This document shows, piece by piece, positions 1-8,630 of a stretch of DNA of 32,088 nucleotides; the stretch's first letter is position 1, and every line of letters starts with the position of its first letter. Source of the stretch: CAZUCD01 sp964618855. Lineage in GTDB: Bacteria; Sumerlaeota; Sumerlaeia; SLMS01; JANRJK01. A program made the translations under genes and the position numbers. The stretch lies in contig CAZUCD010000026.1 of NCBI GenBank assembly GCA_964618855.1, positions 1 through 32,088 of the forward strand. Direction: 5' to 3'. The notes under the pieces are model-generated. The model was not told the DNA's origin and did no database searches. It saw nothing but the letters and a program-made list of their open reading frames with translations.

Positions 1-61
1 CACGTGTCGCTCACAATGGGTCTGGCGGGGGACCACACTATGCGCTGCATGAGCCTCGAAG

Positions 62-517
62 TTGTTATTGGCCTCAGTGTTGGCTTTGATTCTTGTGGAG
101 GGCCCCGACAATTCCGGACGACGCAGCCCCCCGTCAGACTCACCGTATCAATCGATAGCACGTGAGGCTCCCAACGGCAGGGCATGTCAACTTGCCGTCC
201 TGATGTTGATCGACGGCAGTCCTCGTCAGGCACCAGTACAGGTACCTCGACGTCTTAGTGGACATTGGGTGGAGGTTTTTGCGCCGGGGGTGCTTAAGGT
301 TGTCGAAGATGAGTCAACCGCAGATCGTGAAATGCACCTGATCTACGATGTAGAGTATGAGGATGCGGAAACCAGCTCTCAGAGTACGACTCGGTTTGTC
401 GATGTCAGTGTGAGGTCGCGATGGAGCCATCAGACAATACGGTTCGGATTTCGTCACACTGGGGAGTTGGGCTTAGAGATTCGTACCGTCGATCGGATCT
501 TCGATGGGATCGAATGA
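62..517 (+). CDS. Hypothetical protein, doubtful, possibly secreted
   Basis: An open frame of 151 codons begins at TTG 62, after an in-frame stop at 50-52. No family is recognised. The N-terminus is hydrophobic (LLLASVLALILVEG), like a signal-peptide core, but no basic residues precede it. An ATG at 40 in the neighbouring frame (MRCMSLEV) would supply a better N-terminus, so a frameshift near 60 is possible. The C-terminal half (roughly residues 65-151) has a normal protein composition with alternating hydrophobic residues, suggesting beta strands. Base composition is clearly lower in GC than downstream: line 301-360 counts 27 of 60 G+C, against 44 of 60 at 1321-1380. The gene could therefore be foreign, a fast-evolving orphan or part of a chimeric contig end. 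The stop overlaps an ATG at 514 (ATGA), the coupling pattern used throughout this window. No Shine-Dalgarno sequence is visible before TTG 62. Confidence 0.35.
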   Translation: MLLASVLALILVEGPDNSGRRSPPSDSPYQSIAREAPNGRACQLAVLMLIDGSPRQAPVQVPRRLSGHWVEVFAPGVLKVVEDESTADREMHLIYDVEYEDAETSSQSTTRFVDVSVRSRWSHQTIRFGFRHTGELGLEIRTVDRIFDGIE

Positions 518-949
518 CATCCCACGCTGCCGATCCTGAATCAACAACAGAGTCTCGCATGCTGAGCGGATCGGTTGCCGTGAGGACGATCCACGGCACT
601 TCTCCGGAACAGGTCGGCACGGGGGTGCAGTTCCACTTCGAAGACTCCCTTTCGGGATCCGAGGTTTCCGTGTCGTCGGCCTCGGGCTCGGCCAGGCGTT
701 CGAACGTCATCAAGTGCCAGAACGATTCCGAGGCCAAGCCGACGTTCCGCATCGGCGAGAAGGACGGCGAGGAGTTCAAGGACTCATCAAGCCATGGCCC
801 GAACGACCTGGCGCACCTGCGGGGTCTGGGGGTGATGCGCACGCGGCTTTGGCAGCGCGGGAAAATGGTTCCTGTCCCTGTTTTTGAATCTTCCCTCGCC
901 CCGCGGGGGCCCTCGCGGCTTGTTCACCGGCAGTCATGGAGAGCGCCGC
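518..949. other. 432-nt interval without a convincing gene
   Basis: No RNA gene or strong promoter is recognised here. One plus-strand frame is open from ATG 514 (overlapping the preceding stop) through to 1077. Between about 600 and 790 it has a plausible composition and high GC at third positions (around residues GTGVQFHFEDSLSG and FRIGEKDGEEF). It ends by running 128 nt into obg out of frame, so as it stands it is unlikely to be a complete gene. It may be a decayed or frameshifted gene. The obg promoter should lie in this interval, but I cannot place it. Confidence 0.4.
938..943 (+). promoter_or_regulatory. Ribosome binding site that decides the obg start
   Basis: GGAGAG lies 6 nt before TTG 950. 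It supports a TTG start that gives an N-terminus (MKSHARSFVDFVRIKVKAG) close to the usual Obg start. The longer open frame from TTG 884 adds 22 residues with no family resemblance. Confidence 0.7.
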
Positions 950-2044
950 TTGAAATCGCACGCACGATCATTTGTGGACTTCGTCCGCATCAAGGTGAAG
1001 GCAGGGGACGGAGGGAAGGGCTGCATCGCCTTCCGGCGGGAGAAGTACGTGGAGCACGGTGGGCCGAACGGGGGTGACGGGGGCCGTGGGGGGTCGATCT
1101 GGATCGAGGCGGACCGGGACCTCGTGACGCTGCTGGACTTCACGCACCGGACATTCTTCAAGGCGGAGGACGGCGAGCACGGGCTGGGGAGCCAGTGCTC
1201 GGGCCGGAGCGGTGAGGACATAACGCTGAAGGCGCCACTGGGCACGGTGATCGTGGACCAGGGGACAGGGGAGGAGCTTGGGGAGCTTCTCGTGCCCGGG
1301 CAGCGCATCCTGATCGCGAAGGGCGGGGACGGTGGGCGTGGGAACCAGCATTTCGCGACGGCGACGAACAAGGCGCCGCGCAAGGCGGAGGCGGGTTGGC
1401 CGGGTGCGGAGCGGCAGATTGCGCTGGAACTGAAGATCATCGCGGACGCCGGATTCGTGGGGTTGCCGAACGCGGGGAAGTCGACGCTGCTGGCGGCGCT
1501 GACGCGCGCGACGCCGAAGATCGCGTCGTACCCGTTCACGACGCTCTCGCCGAACCTCGGGGTGTTCGATGCGACCTCGATGAAGCGGCAGATCACGCTG
1601 GCGGACATCCCGGGCCTGATCGAGGGGGCGCACCGCGGGGCGGGGCTTGGGGACCGGTTCCTGCGGCATGTGGAGCGCACGCGGCTGCTGGTGCACCTCG
1701 TGGGTCCGGAGGCGGGGACGGACTCCGAGGGGGAGGTGACGAACCTCGATGCGCGGCCCGAAACGCTGCTGTATGCGTGGGACCTCGTGGAGCGCGAACT
1801 TCGCGAGTACTCGTCCGACCTGCCCGGCAAGGAGTCGGTCGGGGTTCTGACGAAGATCGACCTGCTGACGGCCGAGGAGCGTGATGCGATCCTTGCCGCG
1901 TTCCGCGAGAAGCTTGGAATCGAACTCGTGCCCATCTCCGCGCAGACGGGGGAGGGTGTGGAGGACCTGCGCGCGCAGATCGAGGCGGCGGTGCTTGGAA
2001 CGAATCCACCCATCGGCGAAGAATCCGGGGAGTCGATCGAATGA
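950..2044 (+). CDS. obg: Obg/CgtA family GTPase
   Basis: This is the ribosome-associated GTPase of the Obg family, which acts in late 50S assembly and stress responses. The 364-residue product has the glycine-rich Obg fold at residues 8-165 (FVDFVRIKVKAGDGGKG, then several GGxGG repeats). The G domain follows: P-loop GLPNAGKST at 171-179, switch region YPFTTL at 194-199, DIPG at 219-222, TKID at 301-304 and SAQ at 330-332. It lacks the extra C-terminal OCT domain found in some Firmicutes. The start is TTG 950, chosen because of a GGAGAG site and the family alignment. The rplU-rpmA pair that often precedes obg is not present upstream. The stop overlaps the start of the next gene (ATGA at 2041-2044), implying translational coupling. 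Confidence 0.96.
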   Translation: MKSHARSFVDFVRIKVKAGDGGKGCIAFRREKYVEHGGPNGGDGGRGGSIWIEADRDLVTLLDFTHRTFFKAEDGEHGLGSQCSGRSGEDITLKAPLGTVIVDQGTGEELGELLVPGQRILIAKGGDGGRGNQHFATATNKAPRKAEAGWPGAERQIALELKIIADAGFVGLPNAGKSTLLAALTRATPKIASYPFTTLSPNLGVFDATSMKRQITLADIPGLIEGAHRGAGLGDRFLRHVERTRLLVHLVGPEAGTDSEGEVTNLDARPETLLYAWDLVERELREYSSDLPGKESVGVLTKIDLLTAEERDAILAAFREKLGIELVPISAQTGEGVEDLRAQIEAAVLGTNPPIGEESGESIE

Positions 2045-2646
2045 AGGGGAGTCCGATCCTTGCGTGCGCGGCCGCAGTGATGCTGTGCGGCTGTTTCAAC
2101 CTGCCGAAGTTCGGCATGGCGCAGGAGGTGGAGCGCAACCGCCTGAAGCGCGCGGTGATGATCAATCCGAGGAACGCGCACGCCTCGTTTTCTCTGGGGA
2201 AGTCGGCGCTGGACGCGGGCGAGTTTGGCGAGGCCGAGACACATTTCCTCGCTGCGACAAAGGCGAATCCGGGTTTCATTGAGGCGTGGCTCGGGCTCGG
2301 CCTCTCGCGGTTGGAGGATGGGGATCCCAGGGGTGCCGAGTCGGCGTACCGCGAAGCGCTGAGGCTCTCGCCCGACCTGGTTGAGGCGCACGAGGGGCTC
2401 GCGACGGTGGAGCTCGAGCGGCGCAACCTCGATGCAGCCGTGGGGCATGCGAACAGGGCGCTGGCCGTGGATCCGACGGCGGCGCAGGCGATCCGGGTTC
2501 TGGGTGAGGTCAGCTACATCCGCGGGGACTACGCGGAGGCGCTGTCCATCTGGGACAGGATATCGACGGAGGGTGGCTCCGCCGCCCGGCGCGATCCTTT
2601 CCAGGACGACCTGCGGCAGTACGTGGACAAGTACGGCGGAAAGTGA
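2041..2646 (+). CDS. TPR-repeat lipoprotein
   Basis: The 201-residue protein has a short hydrophobic leader ending in a lipobox-like LCGC, with the lipidation cysteine at residue 18, so it is probably a membrane-anchored lipoprotein. Residues about 45-175 form four TPR-like helical pairs (for example NAHASFSLGKSALDAGEFGEA and AWLGLGLSRLEDGDPRGAE). TPR proteins are protein-protein scaffolds, and no enzymatic motif is seen. It is coupled to obg through an ATGA overlap and ends 15 nt before the convergent purM stop. Some lipoproteins of this design help outer-membrane assembly or polysaccharide export, but nothing here selects a specific partner. Confidence 0.85.
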   Translation: MKGSPILACAAAVMLCGCFNLPKFGMAQEVERNRLKRAVMINPRNAHASFSLGKSALDAGEFGEAETHFLAATKANPGFIEAWLGLGLSRLEDGDPRGAESAYREALRLSPDLVEAHEGLATVELERRNLDAAVGHANRALAVDPTAAQAIRVLGEVSYIRGDYAEALSIWDRISTEGGSAARRDPFQDDLRQYVDKYGGK

Positions 2647-2661
2647 AGTCCCCGCGGGCGG

Positions 2662-3717
2662 CTACTTCTGCCCGTGGATGACGACGCGCAGCTTGCCCTT
2701 TTCGACGTGGCCGAGCTTCCAGACGCGGCCCCCTGAGTCGAGGAGGGCCTTGGTGGCCTTGCGGACGTGCTTCTCGCGCACGATGGCGACGAGCCCGACG
2801 CCCATGTTGAAGACGCGCATCATCTCCGCGTGAGGGACCTGGCCGCGCTCCTCGATGAACTTGAAGACGGGGGGCGGCTCCCATGAGGCGGCGTCGATGA
2901 CCGCGGACATTCCCTCTGGAATGACGCGCTCCAGGTTGCCGGGAATGCCACCGCCGGTGATGTGAGCCATGGCATGGACCGGGACGGCGTCGAGGAGTGC
3001 GCGGATCGACTTCACGTAGATACGCGTCGGGCGCATGAGGATCTCGCCGAGCGGGGCGTCGAACTCGTCGTACTGGCGGTCGAGGGAGAGCTTCGCGGAC
3101 CGGATGACGGCGCGGACGAGCGAAAACCCGTTGCTGTGGACGCCGGAGGAGGCGACGCCAAGGACGACGTCGCCCTCCCGGACATCCGAGCCGTCGACGA
3201 CGGCGTCCTTCTCGACAAGGCCGACGCCGAATCCGGCGAGGTCGAACTCGTCGGGTTCATAGAGGCCTGGCAGCTCCGCGGTCTCACCGCCGATCAGTTC
3301 CATGCGCGCCTTCTCGCAGCCCTTCTCGATGCCGGACAGGATGACTGCGCCCTCGGAGGCGGAGAGTTTGCCCGTGGCGTAGTAGTCGAGGAAGAAGAGG
3401 GGGCGTGCACCGGTGACGGCGATGTCGTTGGCGACCATCGCGACGAGGTCGATGCCGATGGTTCCGAGAGCCTCGCAGGAGCGCGCGAGGAGGAGCTTTG
3501 TGCCGACGCCGTCGGTGCTGGCCATCAGGACGGGATTCTTCATACCGGCGACGTCGATGGGGAATGCGCCTGAGAACCCTCCAAGCGCCGGGTGGCGCTT
3601 CATGAGGCGCTCGACGAAGCGGTCCGCCTCGTCGAGGTTGACGCCCGCGCCGGCGTAGGTGCCCTTGCGCGTGATGTGCTTGGCCTTCTTCCCCGCGGGC
3701 TGCTTTTTCCTGGCCAT
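2662..3717 (-). CDS. purM: Phosphoribosylformylglycinamidine cyclo-ligase (AIR synthetase)
   Basis: PurM converts FGAM and ATP to aminoimidazole ribotide, ADP and phosphate, the fifth step of de novo purine synthesis in the cytoplasm. The 351-residue product matches the usual length of about 345. It carries the family signatures STDGVGTK (67-74), MVANDIAVTGARPLFFLDYY (from about 94), GGETAELPG (143-151) and GGGIPGN in the C-terminal half. I chose ATG 3717 because the frame upstream (49 more residues) is Arg/Gly/Pro-rich and unlike PurM. The first 18 residues are unusually Lys/Arg-rich. The gene stands alone on its strand, 180 nt beyond the hairpin that appears to end the polysaccharide operon. 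TTGACG (minus strand, 3818-3813) could be a -35 element, but no good -10 is seen. Confidence 0.96.
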   Translation of the reverse strand: MARKKQPAGKKAKHITRKGTYAGAGVNLDEADRFVERLMKRHPALGGFSGAFPIDVAGMKNPVLMASTDGVGTKLLLARSCEALGTIGIDLVAMVANDIAVTGARPLFFLDYYATGKLSASEGAVILSGIEKGCEKARMELIGGETAELPGLYEPDEFDLAGFGVGLVEKDAVVDGSDVREGDVVLGVASSGVHSNGFSLVRAVIRSAKLSLDRQYDEFDAPLGEILMRPTRIYVKSIRALLDAVPVHAMAHITGGGIPGNLERVIPEGMSAVIDAASWEPPPVFKFIEERGQVPHAEMMRVFNMGVGLVAIVREKHVRKATKALLDSGGRVWKLGHVEKGKLRVVIHGQK

Positions 3718-3896
3718 GTCTTCCGCCCCGCCGCGCACCAGTCTGGGTTTGCGGCTCCGTTTGGTTTGCGTGGAGTGCGCCTGTCCTGCGCGCGAGGCTG
3801 GCCCGCCCCAGCCGTCAAGCCGGCGGCAGCGCGACCCTAAACCCAATCTCCATCGTGGGCGCATGGTTCCTCATCGGAATCTTCGGACGCAACAGG

Positions 3897-3916
3897 GGAG
3901 CGCGGAGCCGCGCTCC
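3897..3916 (-). terminator. Hairpin after the last gene of the polysaccharide operon
   Basis: GGAGCGCGG and CCGCGCTCC form a perfect 9-nt inverted repeat around AG (in practice an 8-bp stem with a GAGC loop). It starts 3 nt past the stop of the GT4 at 3920. It lacks a T-tract on the minus strand, so it may be a Rho-assisted or weak terminator, or an mRNA-protecting stem. Confidence 0.5.
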
Positions 3917-3919
3917 AAT

Positions 3920-5084
3920 TCAGCGCCTGAGCCTTCGGAGCGCGGACTTGACGGGCGTCGGCAGGATGCTGGACAGGGGATTGGGGCGGAGTTCAGCGGC
4001 GACGTCCCATGAGCCGATGGGAACCTGGCGGACGGGGCGCACGGGGGAGGTGATCTCTTGCAGCAGTTTATGCCATTCGACCCCGATGACTGCCTGTGCA
4101 TGGGCTCCGCGGGCGCGCGCGATGGATGCGGAGGAACACGCCGACCACCGGTGCGGGTCCGAGTTCTCGCGGATAAGCGCCGCAGCCCCACGAGCGTCCC
4201 CGCGCTCGAAGAGTCCCCCGCATTGCCCCCCGTCCAGAAGCCAGTCCGTGACTCCCATCAACCTGGTCGCGATGGGGACGCATCCGACGGACATCGCCTC
4301 CAGGACGGAAAGGCCGAACCCCTCGAAGTTTGCGGGCGAGATGAGGAACTGGTGGCGCGCGAGGAAGCCGGGGACCTGGTCCGGCGGGATTTCGCCGATC
4401 AGGTCCAGCCCACCCACGCGCTGGGCGGCGCTCCTGAGCGCAGGCAGGTCGGGCCCGTCCCCCGCCACGGTGCAGGCGGCCTGCAGGCCGATGCGGCGGC
4501 ACTCCTCCATGATTGCGGGCAACATCAGGACGCCGCGGTCCTCATCCTTGATTCGGCCCAGGTAGGCGAGGCGCAGGACCTGGCCCGGCTCGGGTGGGCC
4601 GGATCGCGGCGCGTCCTCCTCCACGGGGTTTGCGTGTGGGATCAAGTGCAAGGCCGAGAGCGGGACTCGCGCATCGCCGCGAAGCAGTTCCGCAACCGCC
4701 GGGCTTGGCGCGACGATGGCCTGTGCGTGCGGGGCGAGCGCGCCTGCCACGGCGATGGTTGCCCGGGAGGTCGAGTGAACGTGGAGGATGCGGGGGAAGT
4801 CCGCGGGAAGGAAGCGCGAGGCGTTCATCATGGCGACCTCCGCGAACACGTTCACGACCGCGCCATCATAGCCCCCCTCCAGGCATGCGAGGAGCCGCCT
4901 CGTTCCGTCGACGGTATTGGGCGCCGGGCACTCGATGCAGGTTCCTCCTCCCACGCCCGACCGCGCGGAGGGCTCGACGAGCGCCAGCCACTCGAGGTCG
5001 ATCCCGAGCGGCTGGAACATCCTGCGCAGGGTGAGGAACACGGTCCATGTGCCCCCGGTTCTGGGGCGGCCGAACCACGCCCAT
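3920..5084 (-). CDS. GT4 glycosyltransferase with apparent start-proximal frameshift
   Basis: This is a GT4-type (GT-B fold) glycosyltransferase, probably adding a sugar to the lipid-linked repeat unit of the exported polysaccharide. The C-terminal donor domain shows LAYLGRIKDEDRG, VAGDGPDLPAL and the family EX7E region FEGFGLSVLEAMSVGCVP. As sequenced, the only in-frame ATG (5179) lies inside the upstream kinase gene. That would give an N-terminus (MPAPDSTDTVTDTATAAR) that is just the out-of-frame reading of the kinase's Gly-Tyr repeat. The natural start is ATG 5084, 5 nt after GAGAGG and just past the kinase stop, but it is in the wrong frame. Removing one G from the G run at 5082-5080 gives MAWFGRPRTGG and joins the correct frame, making 387 residues. 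I therefore place the start at 5084 and infer an assembly error or a real one-base frameshift. An internal GTG (in TWTVF) is the fallback start. Confidence 0.8.
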
Positions 5085-5093
5085 CGGGACCTC

Positions 5094-7409
5094 TCAGGCC
5101 TTCGCAGGGGGAGCTTCCTTCTCGTCCTTGCGGCCGTAGCCGTATCCGTAACCGTATCCGTAGAATCCGGCGCCGGCACTGCGCCGGGACCGCGAGTTGT
5201 AGATCACTCCGAAGATGTGCGCGCCCACCCGGTCCAGGCTCGCGACGCTCTTGTGCAGCAGGTCCACGATGGTCCGTCCTGGATTCACGACGAGACAGAC
5301 GCCGTCCGCGCGCCTCGATAGGACGAGGGCATCCGCCATGCCGTGGCACGGTGCCGAATCGATGATGATCGTCGCATAGGTTTTCCGGAGAGCTTCGAGC
5401 ATGGCCGCCATTTGCGGGCTGTCGAGAAGATCGACGGGGGATGGCGTCGCGGGGCCGGCGGGGAGGATGTCGAGGTTCGCGTGGCCGACGCCCTTGAAGA
5501 TGGCCGTATCCATGTTGGCCTGCCCCGTGAGGACGTCGGAGAGCCCCGGAAGACGGTTCTGGCCGAAGATGCGATGGATCGTGGGTGCCTTCAAGTCACC
5601 ATCAATGAGCAGCGTGCGCCCCGTCTTCTCCGCGAAGGAGAGCGCCAGGTTCGCCGCGGTCGTGGACTTTCCCTCCTGCGGCACGCAACTTGTCACGACG
5701 AGCACCTGCGGGGGACGCCCTGCCGATGCGTACTGGAGCGAGGTCCTGATGTAGCGGAAGGCCTCCGCCTCAGGGGACTTGCTGGTGTAGCCGCTGATGA
5801 GCGCCGGGCCGCCGCCGATGCCGAGGATTCCCTTCCCCTTCGAAAGGAACGGAACGAACCCGAGCGAGGGCAGGCCGAGCTGCGCCTCGACGGCGGCGGG
5901 ATCCTTGACCGAACGGTCGAGCGAGGAAACGAGGAGGGCACAGGACACGCCCGCAAACAGGCCGAGCAGTCCTGCAACAATCAACGTCCTCCACACGCGG
6001 GGCGCGGTCGGCAGCAACGGGATCGAGGAGTACGCGACGACGGTCACGGCGCCGGGTGCGATGTGCTCCGTGACGGAAATCTGCTTCGAGCGGTCGAGGA
6101 GTGCGCGGTACAATTCGCGCTCGGACTCCACGTCGCGCGCGAGCACCCCGTAGGTGATCATGAGCTGCTGGATGGCGAGGACGTCCTTCTCCTGCTCGGC
6201 CAGGCGGCGCTGGAGGGAGGCGAACTGCGCCTTGGCGAGTTCGAGGCGGCCCCTGGCCTCCATGACGACCATCTGGGCCGCGTTGTCGAGCTGCGACATG
6301 ATGGTCTCGATCTCGCGCTGCCCGCGCAGGAGGTCGGGGTAGTCCGCCGTGTTCTCCGCCTGGAGGGTGATGGACTCGATCTGGAGTTGGCGCAGTCGGT
6401 CGAGTATCTTGCCGAACTGTGGGTCCTTGGCGACGAGGACGCTGCGGATTTCCTCCGTGTTGGCCGCGTTCACCTCTGCCTCGGAGTGGGCGATGTCGGA
6501 CTTGAGGCGCTCGATCTCCTCGTTGAGTGAGCGCATGGTCGCGATGGCGATGTCTCGGTTCTGCTCGAGGATTCGGTAGTCGGACCGGACGAGCGCCTGG
6601 ACGGCGCTCGTCTGCGAATCATCCTGCCGTGCTGCGAACTCGTAGAGGCGGCGTTCGGCTTCCTGGAGGCGCGCCTTCGAGTCTGCGGTCTGGTCGTCGA
6701 GGAGCCTGCGGGCGTAGCGGTAGGCCTCGGCCTGGTCTGCGGCGAGGCTGAGGATGTACTGGTTGGCGAACTCGTCGGCGAGGCGCGACGCCTCGACCGG
6801 ATTGTCGCGCGTTACGCCGATTTCGAGGATCGCCGTCTCGAGGCGCCGGGTCACAACGACGTCCTCGAGTAGGAGGTTCACTTCTGCCTGCTCGCGCGCG
6901 ATGTCGGGATCGACGACGGGAGGGCCGAAGGAGACCAGTCGGGCCTGAATGGCCGCGCCAAGCTGCTTCAGCCGGGAGACGAAGACCGCGAGCGGGGAAG
7001 GCGGCCTCGGCGGGCCGGAGTCCTTCTCGTCGTAGATTCCCAGGGCATCGATCACGGCCCTTGCGACGCGGGGGCTGCGTATCAGCTCGATCTGGGTGTC
7101 GACCTCGTTGAGTGAGCGCGCCTTGGCCTCGACGTTTTCGAATGAGACGATGCGCGATTCACGCGGCTCGTACTTGATGGTGGTCTTTGCGGTGTACTCC
7201 GGGTCGGCGTACTTCAGGACGAGCGCCCCCACGAGCAGCGCGACGAGCACGAAGAAGACGACCAGCCAGACGCGCTGGCGCACGATGGCGACATACTGGC
7301 CGATGTCGGCGCCGGCCTCGTCGGCCTCCATGGCCGCGAGCGCGGGGCGTTCCTGCGCGAATGCGAGCCTGCGCGGGGGGGGCGGAGGCTGTGGTGACTG
7401 GTCGCTCAA
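5094..7409 (-). CDS. Wzc-like polysaccharide co-polymerase / BY-kinase
   Basis: A 771-residue inner-membrane chain-length regulator fused to a cytoplasmic bacterial tyrosine autokinase. Such proteins cycle phosphorylation to drive polymerisation and export with a Wza partner. The Wzz domain has TM1 at about 47-67, a periplasmic region with long coiled-coil helices (about 225-445) and TM2 at about 474-494. The kinase domain has Walker A SCVPQEGKST (574-583), Walker A' LLIDGDLKAP (600-609, D603 and D605) and Walker B TIIIDSAP (680-687). The C-terminus ends in GFYGYGYGYGYGRK with five alternating tyrosines (Y750-Y758), the expected autophosphorylation cluster. The start is TTG 7409 with AGGAA 8 nt upstream, 13 nt after the Wza-like gene. 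This order matches classical wza-wzc loci, but no separate wzb phosphatase is seen here. Confidence 0.94.
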   Translation of the reverse strand: MSDQSPQPPPPPRRLAFAQERPALAAMEADEAGADIGQYVAIVRQRVWLVVFFVLVALLVGALVLKYADPEYTAKTTIKYEPRESRIVSFENVEAKARSLNEVDTQIELIRSPRVARAVIDALGIYDEKDSGPPRPPSPLAVFVSRLKQLGAAIQARLVSFGPPVVDPDIAREQAEVNLLLEDVVVTRRLETAILEIGVTRDNPVEASRLADEFANQYILSLAADQAEAYRYARRLLDDQTADSKARLQEAERRLYEFAARQDDSQTSAVQALVRSDYRILEQNRDIAIATMRSLNEEIERLKSDIAHSEAEVNAANTEEIRSVLVAKDPQFGKILDRLRQLQIESITLQAENTADYPDLLRGQREIETIMSQLDNAAQMVVMEARGRLELAKAQFASLQRRLAEQEKDVLAIQQLMITYGVLARDVESERELYRALLDRSKQISVTEHIAPGAVTVVAYSSIPLLPTAPRVWRTLIVAGLLGLFAGVSCALLVSSLDRSVKDPAAVEAQLGLPSLGFVPFLSKGKGILGIGGGPALISGYTSKSPEAEAFRYIRTSLQYASAGRPPQVLVVTSCVPQEGKSTTAANLALSFAEKTGRTLLIDGDLKAPTIHRIFGQNRLPGLSDVLTGQANMDTAIFKGVGHANLDILPAGPATPSPVDLLDSPQMAAMLEALRKTYATIIIDSAPCHGMADALVLSRRADGVCLVVNPGRTIVDLLHKSVASLDRVGAHIFGVIYNSRSRRSAGAGFYGYGYGYGYGRKDEKEAPPAKA
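5136..5162 (-). repeat. Gly-Tyr tandem codon repeat in the kinase tail
   Basis: Five TAC codons alternate with glycine codons (repeating unit about TACGGN), encoding residues Y750 to Y758 of the tyrosine kinase. The repetitive DNA leaves the other frames open, which creates the false upstream start for the following glycosyltransferase. Confidence 0.8.
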
Positions 7410-7422
7410 GGGGTGGTTCCTG

Positions 7423-8541
7423 TCAGCCCGCCACGGGGTTGTAAGTTGCGGAGGCGCCGCCCGACACCGACGTGCGGAAGATGCCGCCGAGCCACTCGAG
7501 GATGCCGCGTCCCACGTTGCCGTGGACGAAGATTTGGTCGCCGTCCTGGATCAGGAAGTCCGGGTCCTTGCGCTTGATGATGCGTCGCGCGTTCATCTCG
7601 TACACGACGGGGACGCCATCGCCTCCGAGTCGCACGACCTCGACGTCTGAGTCCGCGCCGAGTCGGAGGCCGCCGCGTTCGGTCAGCACCTGCGAGATCG
7701 TGCCGACACTTGGCCCGAGGAACACGGCGCCGGGCTCCTTCACCTTGCCGACGACGGAGGCCGTGCCGGCGGGTGGGACGTAGATGATGTCGTTCGGCAG
7801 GAGCGGGATGTTGTATGTGAGGCGCCCGTAAAAGACGAACTCCTGGATCGGAATGACGATCTCCTCCCGCGGGACGATCTGGGAGTCGGACTGGACGCGC
7901 TCGATGATCTGTTCGAGGGTGAGCTCCGCCTTTTCGCGCCGCGTGAGCTTCTCGCGGTAGAGCTTCAAGTAGCGGGCGGGTGCGAGGCCGCCGCTGCGTC
8001 CGCCCATGCTGAGACCACCGGCCTTGAAGAGGCCGTCCAGCAGCGTGTCCCCGAAATCCAGGGGATAACGGCCCGGCTCCTGCACGGATCCCACGACGGA
8101 TACCTGGTTGTAGTTGAACTTCTTCACGTACACGATGGGCTCGGGGTCGCGGATGAACTTGGTGTAGGCTGCCTTGAGGTCGGCCTGGAGCTGTGCGACG
8201 GTGCGGCCGTGGACCTTGATGGCGCCAATGAGCGGCAGGGTCAGGTAGGGACTCTCCGTGACGATGAAGCCGCTTTCCGGGTCGCGCTGGAGGCTCTCGT
8301 CGAGGATGTCCGGGCGCCCGAGGAGGGCGATGAACAGGATGTCGCCCGGCCCGAGGTAGTACTCCGACCCTTCGGCGAGTTGCCGTTCAGCGGTGTTGAG
8401 CACCTTTTCGTAGTCGCGCATGCCCGAATAGACGGTCAGGTCGATCGGGGCTGTGGCGCTGCGGCCCCCGCAGGCGCAGGCAAGCAGCGCGAGCGCGAGC
8501 ACAGTGATCAGGCGGAAAACCGGGGATTGCGTCGCGGTCAT
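7423..8541 (-). CDS. Wza-like polysaccharide export outer-membrane lipoprotein
   Basis: The 372-residue product belongs to the Poly_export/SLBB family, which forms the outer-membrane and periplasmic export channel for capsule or exopolysaccharide. A signal peptide ends in LLACACGG, with lipidation most likely at C22 (C24 is the alternative). The polysaccharide export domain starts near YYLGPGDILFIALLG (61-75). SLBB-like domains follow around VVGSVQEPGRYPL (149-161) and VVGKVKEPGAVFL (263-275), and a distal segment ends VQ/IQDGDQIFV. The C-terminus (about 345-372) may form the amphipathic membrane-spanning helix known from Wza. The start ATG 8541 has GAGGAG 9 nt upstream. It precedes the Wzc-like partner by 13 nt. 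The 89 nt upstream of it (8542-8630) could hold an internal promoter, but none is clear. Confidence 0.93.
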   Translation of the reverse strand: MTATQSPVFRLITVLALALLACACGGRSATAPIDLTVYSGMRDYEKVLNTAERQLAEGSEYYLGPGDILFIALLGRPDILDESLQRDPESGFIVTESPYLTLPLIGAIKVHGRTVAQLQADLKAAYTKFIRDPEPIVYVKKFNYNQVSVVGSVQEPGRYPLDFGDTLLDGLFKAGGLSMGGRSGGLAPARYLKLYREKLTRREKAELTLEQIIERVQSDSQIVPREEIVIPIQEFVFYGRLTYNIPLLPNDIIYVPPAGTASVVGKVKEPGAVFLGPSVGTISQVLTERGGLRLGADSDVEVVRLGGDGVPVVYEMNARRIIKRKDPDFLIQDGDQIFVHGNVGRGILEWLGGIFRTSVSGGASATYNPVAG

Positions 8542-8630
8542 GCCTTCGGCTCCTCACCGGCCATTGGTGGCGGCGGAATGGTCTGTTTTTCGGCGCGGCG
8601 GGGACCAAGCGCAACGGGGGATCCACGCGC

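Noticed and set aside
884..949. Longer obg N-terminus from TTG 884
   Set aside because: It is Pro/Gly/Arg-rich, has no family similarity, and a better ribosome binding site precedes TTG 950.
934..2448. Minus-strand open frame of 504 codons opposite obg
   Set aside because: It is antisense to the clear obg and TPR genes, with Ser/Arg/Pro-rich low-information sequence.
5085..5179. Upstream extension of the glycosyltransferase to ATG 5179
   Set aside because: The added residues (DSTDTVTDT and so on) are the shifted reading of the kinase's Gly-Tyr repeat and do not resemble a glycosyltransferase N-terminus.
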